DNA of 29,861 nucleotides from Symbiodinium natans (taxonomy: Eukaryota; Sar; Dinophyceae; Suessiales; Symbiodiniaceae): positions 1-29,861 of the forward strand of contig CAJNDS010001183.1 of assembly GCA_905221605.1 (NCBI GenBank), written 5' to 3'. Position numbers and translations under genes: made by a program. Positions 1 to 8,990 of this stretch are shown piece after piece. The first letter of the stretch is position 1, and every line of letters starts with the position of its first letter. The notes under the pieces are model-generated. The model worked only from the letters and a program-made list of their open reading frames with translations. It made no database searches and was not told the origin of the DNA.

Positions 1-415
1 GCATCAGCCAAGCGACCTTGACCCGACGTAACACAGTTATGCCATAGAAGTTGCCAACCGGTCAGTCCAACTAGTACCCTCGTGTTTTGCTTGGCACATG
101 GAAACGACTTCCGCAGTGCAGGAGGAGTAGCCTCTAAGCCGAAGCTCGACCGCTAGACCTGAAATGCATTTGATATGACATTGCGTCGGACAGAGCTGTC
201 GGCCCAAGACACGATTCCCTCTGCGCCCCTCAAGATGCTCGGCACTGAATTTCGACGACCGTGCCCGTGTCATTCTGATCAGACGAAACTATAGGCCGCC
301 GCAGGATCGAACCGGAGGGCCTCGCAGGCGGCAAGTGGGTGCGCCTTGTCGATAACCATAGTGCATCTGTACAGGCGCGGCCCACATGACCGTCCGGGAG
401 CACGTGCTCGGCGCC
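1..415. other. no recognised gene
   Basis: GC-balanced unique sequence. Short ORFs on both strands have no recognisable domain, and the minus-strand ones at 279-582 owe their His/Thr runs to the adjacent dinucleotide repeat. I see no RNA gene or repeat here. Confidence 0.6.
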
Positions 416-418
416 AGG

Positions 419-419
<1 letters not shown>

Positions 420-459
<40 letters not shown>

Positions 460-502
460 TGTGTGCGTGTGTGTGCGTGTGTGTGATTGTGCGTGTGTGC
501 GT
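420..502. repeat. (TG)n microsatellite
   Basis: About 80 bp of almost pure TG dinucleotides, interrupted by a few CG and AT steps in the second half. ORFs crossing it are low-complexity (Cys-Val or His-Thr runs) and are not credible proteins. Confidence 0.97.
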
Positions 503-570
503 TCAGTAGCGCCGGAGGCCCGCCAAGCGGAGCAGGTTCGAAGGGTAGCCGAAGCTTTTGCATTACGTGC

Positions 571-907
571 TGCAGCTGACATGTATCACTCCATAGGAAT
601 GGTTATGTCTGGCAGGCTGCCACCGAGATGTTCGAGATGTTTCCAGACACGGACGAAGAGGTTTGGAGTTGGTCTGTCCAGGCGACCTCGCATTCGCTGG
701 GCGTGGGCTCAGGTTGGCCTGCCATCCGGTCATCGGCGAGTGGCAGTCGAGGCGGGGGTTCTACTGCATTCGGCCTGCGAAGGCAAAGAGAGGATTGTTC
801 TAGTCAGATGTGGTTGTCAGTTTTAGCAGGTTGAAACAGTTTACAGGGACAACTGCAACAGGTTGCTGCAGCATAGCCTGGCATTCAACACATGTGGTGA
901 AACGTTC
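571..907 (+). repeat. composite repeat segment R, copy 1
   Basis: Starts near a CTGCAGCTGACATGTATCAC-like sequence and ends at GTGAAACGTTCTAAGTTATG. The same segment recurs near 1850-2345, 3000-3500 and, truncated, 3503-3604. Two of the copies lead into the 31-bp minisatellite. It holds a 45-nt open stretch (616-660) that could be a small exon: it is preceded by a TCTGGCAG acceptor-like sequence and followed by GTTTGG. Copies differ by scattered substitutions. Confidence 0.85.
616..660 (+). other. candidate micro-exon, PDTDEE peptide, copy 1
   Basis: Forty-five nucleotides, or 15 codons, reading AATEMFEMFPDTDEE. The stretch lies between a CAG acceptor-like end and a GT donor-like start. Copies of the same length sit at 2043-2087, 3190-3234 and 3552-3596. 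The last six codons recur, with GAA changed to GAG, at 7601-7618. The exon interpretation is inference; the repeated open peptide is seen directly. Confidence 0.3.
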
Positions 908-912
908 TAAGT

Positions 913-1848
913 TATGAGCCTGGGCGGTGCTATAAGCAAATGCAAGGGGCAGGGGCGGTGCTATAAGCAAATGGAAGGGGTGGGCGGCGCTATAAGCAAA
1001 TGGAAGGAGCCGGGGCGGTGCTATAAGCAAATGGAAGGGGCCCGGGCGGTGCTATAAGCAAATGGAAGGAATGGGCAGCGCTATAAGCAAATGGAAGGGG
1101 CCTGGGCGGTGCTATGAGCAAATGGAAGGGGCCCGGGCGGTGCTATAAGCAAACGGAAGGGGCCTGGGCGGTGCTATAAGCAAATGGAAGGGAAGGGGCC
1201 GGGGCGGTGCTATAAGCAAATGGAAGGGGCCGGGGCGGTGCTATAAGCAAATGGAAGGGGCCCGGGCGGTGCTATAAGCAAATGGAAGGGGCAGGGTCGG
1301 TGCTATAAGCAAATGGAAGAGAAGGGGCCGGGGCGGTGCTATAAGCAAATGGAAGGGGCCGGGGCGGTGCTATAAGCAAATGGAAGGGGCCTGGGCGGTG
1401 CTACAAGCAAATGGAAGGGGCCGGGGCGGTGCTATAAGCAAATGGAAGGGGCCTGGGCGGTGCCATAAGCAAATGGAAGGGGCCGGGGCGGTGCTATAAG
1501 CAAATGGAAGGGGCCTGGGCGGTGCTTTCAGCAAATGGAAGGGGCCGGGGCGGTGCTATATGCAAATGGAAGGGGCCGGGGCGGTGCTATAAGCAAATGG
1601 AAGGGGCCCGGGCGGTGCTATAAGCAAATGGAAGGGGCCTGGGCGGTGCTATAAGCAAATGGAAGGGGCCGGGGCGGCGCTATAAGGCCGGGGCGGTGCT
1701 ATAAGCAAATGGAAGGGGCCTGGGCGGTGCTATAAGCAAATGGAAGGGGCAGGGGCGGTGCTATAAGCAAATGGAAGGGGCCGGGGCGGTGCTATAAGCA
1801 AATGGAAGGGGCCGGGGCGGTGCTATAAGCAAATGGTAGGGGCCTGGG
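913..1848. repeat. 31-bp minisatellite, array 1
   Basis: About 30 head-to-tail copies of a 30-31 bp unit containing GGGCGGTGCTATAAGCAAAT followed by GGAAGGGGCC. Substitutions concentrate in the CTATAAGC core (CTTTCAGC, CTACAAGC, CTATATGC variants) and in the GC-rich junction. One junction is deleted near 1680. No coding potential is evident. Confidence 0.96.
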
Positions 1849-2345
1849 CGAGAGGACTATTCTAGTCAGATGTGGTCAGTTCTGTAGGTAGTTAATTTGG
1901 CAAATTGAAACAGTTTACAGGGACAACTGCAACAGGTTGCTGCAGCATAGCCTGGCATTCAACACATGTGGTGAAACGTTCTAGGTTATGAGACTGCTGC
2001 AGCTGACATGTATCACTCCATAGGAATGGTCATGTCTGGCAGGCTGCCAGCGAGATGTTCGAGATGTTTCCAGACACGGACGAAGAGGTTTGGAGTTGGT
2101 CTGTCCAGGCGACCTCGCATTCTCTGGGCGTGGGCTCAGGTTGGCCTGCCATCCGGTCATCGGCGAGTGGCAGTCGAGGCAGGGGCTCTACTGCATACGG
2201 CCTGCGAAGGCACGGAGAGGACTAACAGTTCTAGTCAGATGTGGTGGTTAGTTTCAGCAGATCGAAACAGTTTAAAGGGACAACTGCAACAGGTTACTGC
2301 AGCATAGCCTGGCATTCAACACATGTGGTGAAACGTTCTAAGTTA
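1849..2345 (+). repeat. composite repeat segment R, tail plus copy 2
   Basis: A partial tail at 1849-1990 (GAGAGGACTATTCTAGTCAG onward) is followed by a complete copy from 1991. The 45-nt candidate micro-exon is at 2043-2087, with ACC changed to AGC (Thr to Ser) compared with copy 1. This copy feeds directly into the second minisatellite array. Confidence 0.85.
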
Positions 2346-2999
2346 TGAGCCTGGGCGGTGCTATTGCTATAAGCAAATGGAAGGGGTGGGCGGCGCTATG
2401 AGCAAATGGAAGAGGCAGGGGTGGTGCTTTCAGCAAATGGAAGCGGTGCTATAAGCAAGTGGAAGGAATGGGCGGCGCTATAAGCAAATGGAAGGGGCCT
2501 GGGCGGTGCTATAAGCAAATGGAAGGGGCCCGGGCGGTGCTATAAGCAAATGGAAGGGGCCGGGGCGGTGCTTTCAGCAAAGGGAGGGGGCCTGGGCGGT
2601 GCTATAAGCAAATGGAAGGGCCTGGGTGGTGCTTTCAGCAAATGGAAGGGGCCTGGGCGGTGCTTTAAGCAAATGGAAGGGGCCTGGGCGGTGCTATAAG
2701 CAAATGGAAGGGGCCCGGGCGGTGCTGTAAGCAAATGGAAGGGGCCTGGGCGGTGCTATAAGCAAATGGAAGGGGCCTGGGCGGTACTATAAGCAAATGG
2801 AAGGGGCCTGGGCGGTGCTTTCAGCAAATGGAAGGGCCGGGGCGGTGCTATAAGCAAATGGAAGGGGCCGGGGCGGTGCTATAAGCAAATGGAAGGGGCC
2901 TGGGCGGTGCTTTCAGCAAATGGAAGGGGCCGGGGCGGTGCTATATGCAAATGGAAGGGGCCGGGGCGGTGCTATAAGCAAATGGAAGGGGCCTGGGCG
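2346..2999. repeat. 31-bp minisatellite, array 2
   Basis: About 21 copies of the same unit as at 913-1848, with more units carrying the CTTTCAGC core variant. Array and segment R together form a repeat of about 1.1-1.4 kb. Confidence 0.96.
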
Positions 3000-3604
3000 A
3001 GAGGATTATTCTAGTCAGATGTGGTGGTCAGTTCTGTAGGCAGTTAATTTGGTAGATTGAAACAGTTTACAGGGACAACTGCAACAGGTTGCTGCAGCAT
3101 AGCCTGGCATTCAACACATGTGGTGAAACGTTCTATGAGACTGCTGCAGCTGACACGTATCACTCCATAGGAATGGTCATGTCTGGCAGGCTGCCAGCGA
3201 GATGTTCGAGATGTTTCCAGACACGGACGAAGAGGTTTGGAGTTGGTCTGTCCAGGCGACCTCGCATTCTCTGGGCGTGGGCTCAGGTTGGCCTGCCATC
3301 CGGTCATCGGCGAGCGGCAGTCGAGGCAGGGGTTCTACTGCATACGGCCTGCGCAGACAAAGAGAGGACTGTTCCAGTCAGATGTGGTGGTCAATTCTGT
3401 AGGCAGTCAATTTGGCAGAGTGAAACAGTTTACAGGGACAACTGCAACAGGTTGCTGTGGCATAGCCTGGCATTCAACACATGTGGTGAAACGTTCTAGG
3501 TTATGCTGCAGCTGACACGTATCACTCCATAGGAATGGCCATGTCTGGCAGGCTGCCACCAAGATGTTCGAAATGTTTCCAAACACGGACGAAGAGGCTT
3601 GGAG
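3000..3604 (+). repeat. composite repeat segment R, tail, copy 3 and truncated copy 4
   Basis: A tail at 3000-3135, a full copy at about 3136-3502, then a truncated copy from 3503. The fourth copy departs from the others just after the 45-nt stretch (3552-3596) and runs into unique sequence. In copy 4 the base pair after the stretch is GC instead of GT, which would be a GC donor of the kind common in dinoflagellates. Confidence 0.8.
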
Positions 3605-4614
3605 TTCAGACTCCGCGAAGTCGCCGAGCGGTTCCGAGAACGACATGAAAAAGCTGTGCAAAGAAAAAATAGCGGAAAGCCAACGCGAAGGCGGCGGCCG
3701 GTTCTGCAGCCGTGGGGTCGACGGCCGATGCGTCCCAGACACAGGGAGCAGCAAGACCGGAGTCGCAGCAGCAGCCAGGCCGCCGATGCCGTAGTGAGTC
3801 ATAGGGTTTCAGAATGCGCCACGCAGGTAGCGAAGAATCAGAGCCAAAGCCTAGCACCCCGGAGGCAAACGACAGAGGCCGCTACATGTGGGTGCGTCGG
3901 AGTGTGCTGACGATGCAATGCCTGAATGCTCCAGGATCTGAATCTCCGTGTGCAACCGAACGCCATCCGGCGGAGGACTGCTCTGAGGGCCCGTCCACCG
4001 AAGGAGGGCAAGTCATCCGGCGGACGACGCCGACAACATGTGAGACCGTGCTTGTCCATCGCCGTGCATGATCTGGTGTTACCCACAATTTCCACGAAAG
4101 CATTATGATCCTGTAGTCGGGAAATGGAGCATAACCGATTGCGGCACGCGGTGCGGACCCAGTCCCCGCAAGTGCCGGCGCGCAGCAGAGTTGAACATGT
4201 CATGTCGAGACGAAATGCGGCAGACGGCTTTTTCATTGCATCTGTGCATGCTGGCATAGGTGTCGACTGACAGTTCGCTCCCCTCGCAGCATTGAGACCT
4301 CGTGACTTAGGGACTGGATTGTCAAGCTATCGACCCATCACCATGGGCGTGCTCTGTCTGCGATTGCTGGCAATTGTCTCACTCGGCTCTATCACGCCGC
4401 CGCCTCAGCGTGCCGTGTGCGAGAAGGTCAAACTCCGACCGTGCTTCACAGGTGGGGTGGCAGGTCGAACGAGCGACCTCGGCTGAACAACGCGCCGGCG
4501 CCTCAGTCAGGGACCGCATCCGCCCGTGGTTTTTGCTTGGGTGATCAGGTCACAGGGAGGGAAGCGCAAATCGGCTCTATGCGCCAACCCACGTTGGGGA
4601 CGGAGCTCGGGGTC
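3605..4614. other. unique sequence, no supported gene
   Basis: Overlapping short ORFs exist on both strands. An Arg/Glu-rich stretch in one plus frame around 3600-3700 looks mildly protein-like, but it has no good start and no recognised domain. I see no RNA gene. Confidence 0.5.
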
Positions 4615-4935
4615 TACATCCACCGTAACAAAACGACGCATATTTTTGTAATGCATAGGCTGGATGGACACGGAATCGTCCAATATAAAACGGTGTTTTT
4701 TGTAGACACAGGCTGGATGAACACGGAATTGTCCGTAACAAAACGGCGTTTTTTTCTGAACATCGACACGACAGAGACGAAATTGTCCGTAACAAAATGG
4801 CGCTGTTTTTGTAGACATAGGCTGGATGGACACGGAATTGTCCGTAACAAAATGGCGTGTTTTTTTCTGAACATCGACTTGATGGAGACGGAATTGTCCG
4901 TAACAAAATGGCGCTTTTTTTGTAGACATAGGCTC
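4615..4935. repeat. tandem repeat, about 56 bp
   Basis: Six copies of a core close to GGAATTGTCCGTAACAAAAT followed by GGCG, at about 4620, 4672, 4724, 4780, 4832 and 4890. Two alternating arms separate them: TTTTTGTAGACATAGGCTGG and TTTTCTGAACATCGAC. The basic period is about 56 bp with a dimeric super-period. Long minus-strand ORFs here simply translate the repeat. Confidence 0.9.
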
Positions 4936-5226
4936 GTGGGAGAGTGGGGGAGTGGGGGAGTGGGGGATGCCTGAAGCTCTCAAAGAACTCAAGAGACTCA
5001 GAGCATTAGGGCCAGAGACTCGGGGTGGGAGCCAAAAAGAGCCACGGTCGCCCGGGAACTTTCAAACACAGGAGCCAAACATGAGGCGCTGATTGTATAC
5101 CATAGATAATCATCCCTAAACCAAAGAGAACTCGGCGGCAACACATCATCCCAAACCACGGAGAACCTCCCTAAACCGTAGAGAGAGTTTGGCTCCGCGG
5201 GGAGTACTCCACGATTCGGGAACCAG
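4936..5226. other. no gene seen; short repeats
   Basis: Contains a short GAGTGGGGGAGTG run near 4941-4966 and two AAACC(A/G)(A/T)AGAGA-like words near 5115-5185. These resemble the CTAAACTATA words of the right-hand satellite only loosely. No supported ORF. Confidence 0.5.
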
Positions 5227-5283
5227 AGCGAGCCAGTCATGTCACTGCCCCAGCCTCTATCCCAGAGGTGGGCATCATACACG
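5227..5283. repeat. 57-bp dispersed repeat, copy 1
   Basis: Fifty-seven bases, running from AGCGAGCCAGTCATG to GGGCATCATACACG, recur at 7216-7272 with a single substitution. The flanks are unrelated on both sides. The minus strand reads VYDAHLWDRGWGS in both copies, but no larger ORF is conserved. Confidence 0.85.
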
Positions 5284-5375
5284 CCATGGAGAGATCTCAC
5301 GCTGCGGATCAAGACGGGAGCCACGATGAAGGTGACTGCAGTTCTAAGAGGTCCTGAGAGCATCGGAGCCTGTTT

Positions 5376-5414
5376 ATCGAGCCCATGGCGCGGGCATAGC
5401 CCCCAGGGCTCGAT
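5376..5414 (+). other. bulged GC hairpin H1
   Basis: The outer stem has 12 pairs (ATCGAGCCC with GGGCTCGAT, a single unpaired A, then TGG with CCA). A 3-nt bulge CGC lies on the 5' side only. The inner stem is GGGC with GCCC and the loop is ATA. The architecture matches H2-H5 after the downstream genes, with a completely different outer stem. An open frame of 49 codons starts 14 nt later at 5428. Confidence 0.75.
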
Positions 5415-5427
5415 CATTCTTGTGCCG

Positions 5428-5577
5428 ATGTTGCCGCTCGAGGCGCAGAGCCTGATCCAACGCCCAAAAAGACACTGCGCGAAACTCGTCCGCGCGCAGC
5501 GGTGCTACATGGACTCATGGGCGGCAGCCCTGACCAACCGCATCGTCGCAGGCCTCTGGCTGGCTCAAGCAAGCTAA
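5428..5577 (+). CDS. small ORF after hairpin H1, hypothetical
   Basis: Forty-nine codons beginning MLPLEAQSLIQRPKR and ending in TAA. The composition (Ala, Arg, Leu, two Trp, three Cys/Met clusters) looks protein-like, but no family is recognised. The frame is open further upstream through the hairpin to 5239, so the start is a guess. It could also be the end of a spliced or decayed gene. Confidence 0.25.
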   Translation: MLPLEAQSLIQRPKRHCAKLVRAQRCYMDSWAAALTNRIVAGLWLAQAS

Positions 5578-5863
5578 CCGGACTGACACAGTGAGTCGCA
5601 CGCACACGACCGATCGGTCGCCCCCTGTCCGGCCTGAGACCATCACTTGTGTTTGCAGTCTGAGCTGAGTAGCATATGTGAGCATGCTGCTTGCCGAGGC
5701 AACGGTCAGGTGACAGACACTTAATCAAATCTGTGCGTCTGCAAAGGCCAGCTCTCATGTCAACGCCCGCCTACTTGGCGTGCCTCTTCTACATGATGCA
5801 TGGGTCGCCAGCTGAGCATGTATCTGTTGAGGTGACATAACACGCGCGAAGAAGCTCGTGGGT

Positions 5864-6094
5864 ATGCCTCGCCTGAGGCTCACGCTTGCAACTTTGACGG
5901 CTGAAGAGCAACGCAATCTGCTGCAGGCACTTTATTCTTCAAGATGCGAGTCTGGTCCAGCTGCACTGCGGAGGCTCTGGAGGAGATGGCGGCCTACGAG
6001 GGCCACGTCGATGCGGCACTGGAGCGTAGAATCGCTGCACTGAGGTCAGGGCTTATGCAGAGATTCGCTGTTCAGAGACAGTTGCACGTCTGCG
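5864..6094 (+). pseudogene. split helical ORF upstream of the OTU gene
   Basis: One frame starts MPRLRLTLATLTAEEQRN at 5864 and reads helix-like to about 5960. The neighbouring frame then carries AEALEEMAAYEGHVDAALE and more helical sequence to a stop at about 6094. Each half looks better than its own continuation, which suggests a single-base indel or a missed small intron around 5960-5990. The stop falls just before the ATG at 6102. No domain recognised; it may be a broken small gene or the 5' part of the OTU gene. Confidence 0.3.
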
Positions 6095-6101
6095 CAGCAC
6101 A

Positions 6102-6938
6102 ATGACCAGGATGAACTTCGGCGCCGAAGAGTGTGCCTCCACGCACGGGACCTCTTCTTTCCTCCAATTAATGCCTGAAGCTAGGTGTGCTGGTGTGCAA
6201 CACGTCACCAGGAGCGTAGAGACCCCGCCTTCTCCATTCTCCTGGTGCAGTTCTAGGCCAGCAGACTGCAGGCGTTTCCTTGCAGCTGCTTGTGAGCCCT
6301 GCAGGCACCCCGGCACGCAGTGTTCGTCAGTGCAAATCAACGACGTAGTCTCCACAGGCGTGCCGGCAACGCCTCAGGAAGTGCAGCGGCGCGGCTTTCG
6401 AGGAGCTCCAGCGATGGCTTCGGGCGAGGTGCTCAACGTGCCCGCAGACGGCCATTGTCTCTTTGCCTGCGCTGTGGCCGCCCGTGATGTGGATCGTCTC
6501 CGGAGTCTCAGTCAAGATGGGTTCGGGTTTCTGCGCTCCCAGCGCGAGGACCGTGAACTCGCTACGGCATGTGCCAGACTCCGTGCTATCGTAGCCGACA
6601 GGGCCGTCCACGATGGCAGGTATGATGTCGTCGACCAGCTCACATCGAGCAGCTTGCCTGAGGGAGCCATCCTGCATTACGTGGCAGAGTGGTTGGGAGG
6701 CTCCGTGCATGTGACTGTCGATGGGCTCGACACCGAGTATGACGTGCTCTTTGGCGAAGGACCCATTGTTTGCAAGTTGTTGCTCACATATCAGACGGGC
6801 CCGGACGGAGCGCCTGCGCCGCACTATAACCTGGTGGGCAGTTGGATGGCACAGCTGAAGACGAGAAAGAGGTCTCGGGCCGAGCGTGCGAAGACTAGCG
6901 GTAGCAGTAGCAGCGCATCCAGCACAGCCTCGATGTAA
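6102..6938 (+). CDS. OTU-family cysteine protease (deubiquitinase-like)
   Basis: OTU proteases cleave ubiquitin-like modifiers, and OTU domains are carried by several Helitron lineages. The catalytic block PADGHCLFA places D116 and C119, and HYN at H241-N243 is the usual C-terminal catalytic histidine motif. The OTU fold therefore spans about residues 108-246 of 278. A basic stretch (KTRKRSRAERAK, about 253-264) could be a nuclear signal, and a Ser-rich tail follows. The first 104 residues are Cys/Pro-rich and unlike the family. A second in-frame ATG at 6414 (M105) just before the OTU core would give a normal 174-residue protein, and a CCACAG acceptor-like site lies near 6358. The true start is therefore uncertain. 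Hairpin H2 follows 73 nt after the stop. The gene lies on the same strand as the Helitron transposase, about 6.3 kb upstream, and is inferred to belong to it. Confidence 0.85.
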   Translation: MTRMNFGAEECASTHGTSSFLQLMPEARCAGVQHVTRSVETPPSPFSWCSSRPADCRRFLAAACEPCRHPGTQCSSVQINDVVSTGVPATPQEVQRRGFRGAPAMASGEVLNVPADGHCLFACAVAARDVDRLRSLSQDGFGFLRSQREDRELATACARLRAIVADRAVHDGRYDVVDQLTSSSLPEGAILHYVAEWLGGSVHVTVDGLDTEYDVLFGEGPIVCKLLLTYQTGPDGAPAPHYNLVGSWMAQLKTRKRSRAERAKTSGSSSSASSTASM

Positions 6939-7010
6939 CGTGCAGGATAGACAATTTTGCTCCAGTGCCTTATTCGACACAAGCTCAGCTGTGCGCTTTC
7001 ACCATTCTAT

Positions 7011-7036
7011 GCACGGCGCGGGCCTTGCCCCCGTGC
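7011..7036 (+). other. bulged GC hairpin H2, after the OTU gene
   Basis: Outer stem GCACGG with CCGTGC (6 bp), 5'-side bulge CGC, inner stem GGGC with GCCC, loop CTT. The outer stem differs from H3-H5 at both partners of the changed pairs, so pairing is preserved. It lies 73 nt after the OTU stop codon. A 26-codon ORF starts at 7072. Confidence 0.75.
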
Positions 7037-7042
7037 GCCGCA

Positions 7043-7540
7043 AGTAGTGCACAACGGCTGTCGCAAAAAGATGTTCCCACTTCCTACCCGTAGAGTTCGA
7101 CGCGACTCTGTGACAATGATTCGCATTCCTCGCTGCAATCTGGTCATGTGATTATACTTGAAATAACATTTTCGGCTCCAGCCCTTAAGCTTTTGACACT
7201 CGGCAGGGCAGATCAAGCGAGCCAGTCATGCCACTGCCCCAGCCTCTATCCCAGAGGTGGGCATCATACACGTCGTAAGCCGTGAGCAGCTGAGGTCGAA
7301 TGTTGAGGACGACGCTCCGCAGCGCGTCCCCCGCAGGTCGAGTGGTTTTCTTGCATCTCAGCACTTCGAACACCTGCAGCTGTGAGGCGACGTGGGCCGC
7401 ATGACCGAGCGGGGGCACGCGCCCGCCGCGAGGTGCATTATCACATTATCGGTTGCATGAGTGCTTGCCCTTCAGTGGAATATTTTCGGACTGCAGGCTA
7501 TGGATGAGCAGGTGACTTTCCTTGACAATTGTTCATTTAG
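7043..7540. other. intergenic, with second copy of the 57-bp repeat
   Basis: No supported gene. The 57-bp repeat lies at 7216-7272 (see copy 1 at 5227). A hairpin at 7409-7429 (GCGG/CCGC and GGGC/GCCC, 4-nt loop, single unpaired G on the 3' side) resembles H1-H5 weakly and would be read on the minus strand. Confidence 0.5.
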
Positions 7541-7843
7541 ACATGTGACTACGTTGCTTCGCATGGGGCTAGCATCCGCGAGGTGGCGACGACTGTCTAC
7601 CCAGACACGGACGAGGAGGCTGATCGGCTGGGGTACACTCTCATGCCGTGCGCGCAGTCCTTGCGTGTGACAAGGTCGGAGTTCGCGCTGACACCCTTGT
7701 TCCCGAGGCACGACTGCGGCGCGCCTCACGTTGCTTGTCTCGACGCCTGCCAGGCGCGGGCTCCGCCATATCGCGACGTGATCCAGGCCCAGGCAAGACC
7801 ACACGCGCGATGGCGTACGCTGCCGATGCGTTCAAACTCATAG
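7541..7843 (+). pseudogene. exon-like ORF linking the PDTDEE and VACLD peptides
   Basis: An open frame from just after a stop at 7538 to 7843, without a clear ATG. It reads ASIREVATTVYPDTDEEAD at about 7571-7624. Farther on, in the same frame, it reads DCGAPHVACLD at 7712-7744. The first motif matches the candidate micro-exons at 616, 2043, 3190 and 3552. The second matches CGADVACLD in the duplicated small ORFs at 10391 and 12069. Shared peptides with synonymous changes suggest real or formerly real coding sequence. The family is unknown; the ASIREVA stretch could be a helix-turn-helix but this is weak. Confidence 0.4.
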
Positions 7844-8784
7844 TTTCCCAGGGGGGCTTCTTCGTCTTATACGTCCCCGCGGGGTATTATCTTGTGCTTG
7901 TCGTGGACCTGGCCTCATGATGCTGTTTGTGCGCACAGCTGCTCGGTGTTGCCTCTGCGCCTTGTCCTTTTGCTTTGTCAGGTTGTGATCGGGCCGGCCC
8001 CCTTGTGAGAGGCCGACTCCGGGGCCGACGACATGGACTACCTTCCGCGCGCCGCGCAGCTGGAGTGTTTAACGGTGCGCTGCAAGTCTTGCGCGTGCAA
8101 CCCGACTAGTGCGCTGTACTGTAAAGTTGTGTTTGAGACATGGCACGGTAAACTTCGTGTGCAGGGGAATATTGGATCCCGTTCAAGGCATTAGGACGTT
8201 CAACTCGTCCCAGAAATTAACTCCGACTAGCGTATCCGAGGCAAAGACCAGCTCGGTTTGGTGTGTCACGGCGGCATCAACATCTCAGGTCCTAAGTTTC
8301 GGGCAGCATTTCTACACCTCTATACAGAAGCTTCGTTCTGCACGGTAGACCACGTAATCCTGCATACACGAAGCGGTAGTATCTGAATTGGGACCTTCGC
8401 AGTTTTCATCCGACACACCAGACTCAGCGACGAATCAGCAAAGCGCGCATGCAAAATTGCACATATGTGAGGCGTGTCCTGGATTGGTCTAGGGCGCTTT
8501 GGATAGTTTGCCACTGTCGCACGTCTGCATGGAAACTGCTTGGAGACGATGTAGGCATGTCATTCGTACCTCCCGCTCCCGCATCAGGTTGTACGACGAA
8601 GACCGGTGAACATGTCTTCAGTGCCTCAGAACATGTTTCGGTTCTGTGTCGAGTTGGTTGCATCACCCAAGGCGTGAGCTCACAGCAGCCATAGGCTTTA
8701 GAAGATACATCATCCGCATATACATAAATCGATAAACCAGAAAAAAGGGCGCTGTCTCTAACTGTCAACCCTGACCTCGGGCAT
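7844..8784. other. intergenic, no supported gene
   Basis: Short overlapping ORFs on both strands, none with a recognised domain. A near-palindrome GGGCCGGCCC occurs at about 7993. No repeat or RNA gene seen. Confidence 0.5.
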
Positions 8785-8967
8785 GTGCTCGATGTCCACG
8801 TCGACTCGGGCTTGGATCTATATCGCAACGTCCGCGAATACGAAAAAGATCACGTTGAGTGTTCGTATGCATTGACAGGCTTGTGTGGTCGAGGCACTGA
8901 AGTCGACATGCTTACACGGCTGACCCTTGAACCCGTTCAGGCATCAGTGCTCAGACTCATACTGTAA
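8785..8967 (+). CDS. small hypothetical ORF upstream of the Gly/Lys-rich gene
   Basis: Sixty codons with a protein-like composition (LDLYRNVREYEKDHVECSYA and a hydrophobic end), stopping 23 nt before the next ATG at 8991. No family recognised. It may be a real small gene, an upstream ORF or chance. Confidence 0.25.
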   Translation: MLDVHVDSGLDLYRNVREYEKDHVECSYALTGLCGRGTEVDMLTRLTLEPVQASVLRLIL

Positions 8968-8990
8968 ACCTGACCGTCCTCAGCTGGACC

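Noticed and set aside
4722-4912. Nine-base match (GCCATTTTG, minus strand) to the core of the dinoflagellate spliced leader
   Set aside because: Too short, and the surrounding bases do not match the leader; no donor follows at the expected place. A similar 9-base match (TGGCTCAAG) at 5566 is also within chance.
4507-4992. A 161-codon minus-strand ORF, and overlapping ones, with repeated FCYGQFR peptides
   Set aside because: It is a translation of the 56-bp tandem repeat. Several frames are open at once and no domain is present.
7409-7429. An eighth bulged hairpin on the minus strand
   Set aside because: It has a 4-nt loop and a one-base bulge, so it does not meet the architecture shared by H1-H7; it may be a decayed copy or chance in GC-rich sequence.
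7785-7805. GPGKTT, a Walker A-like stretch
   Set aside because: The residue five before GK is Arg instead of Gly/Ala, no other NTPase motif follows, and the frame conflicts with the better-supported exon-like ORF.
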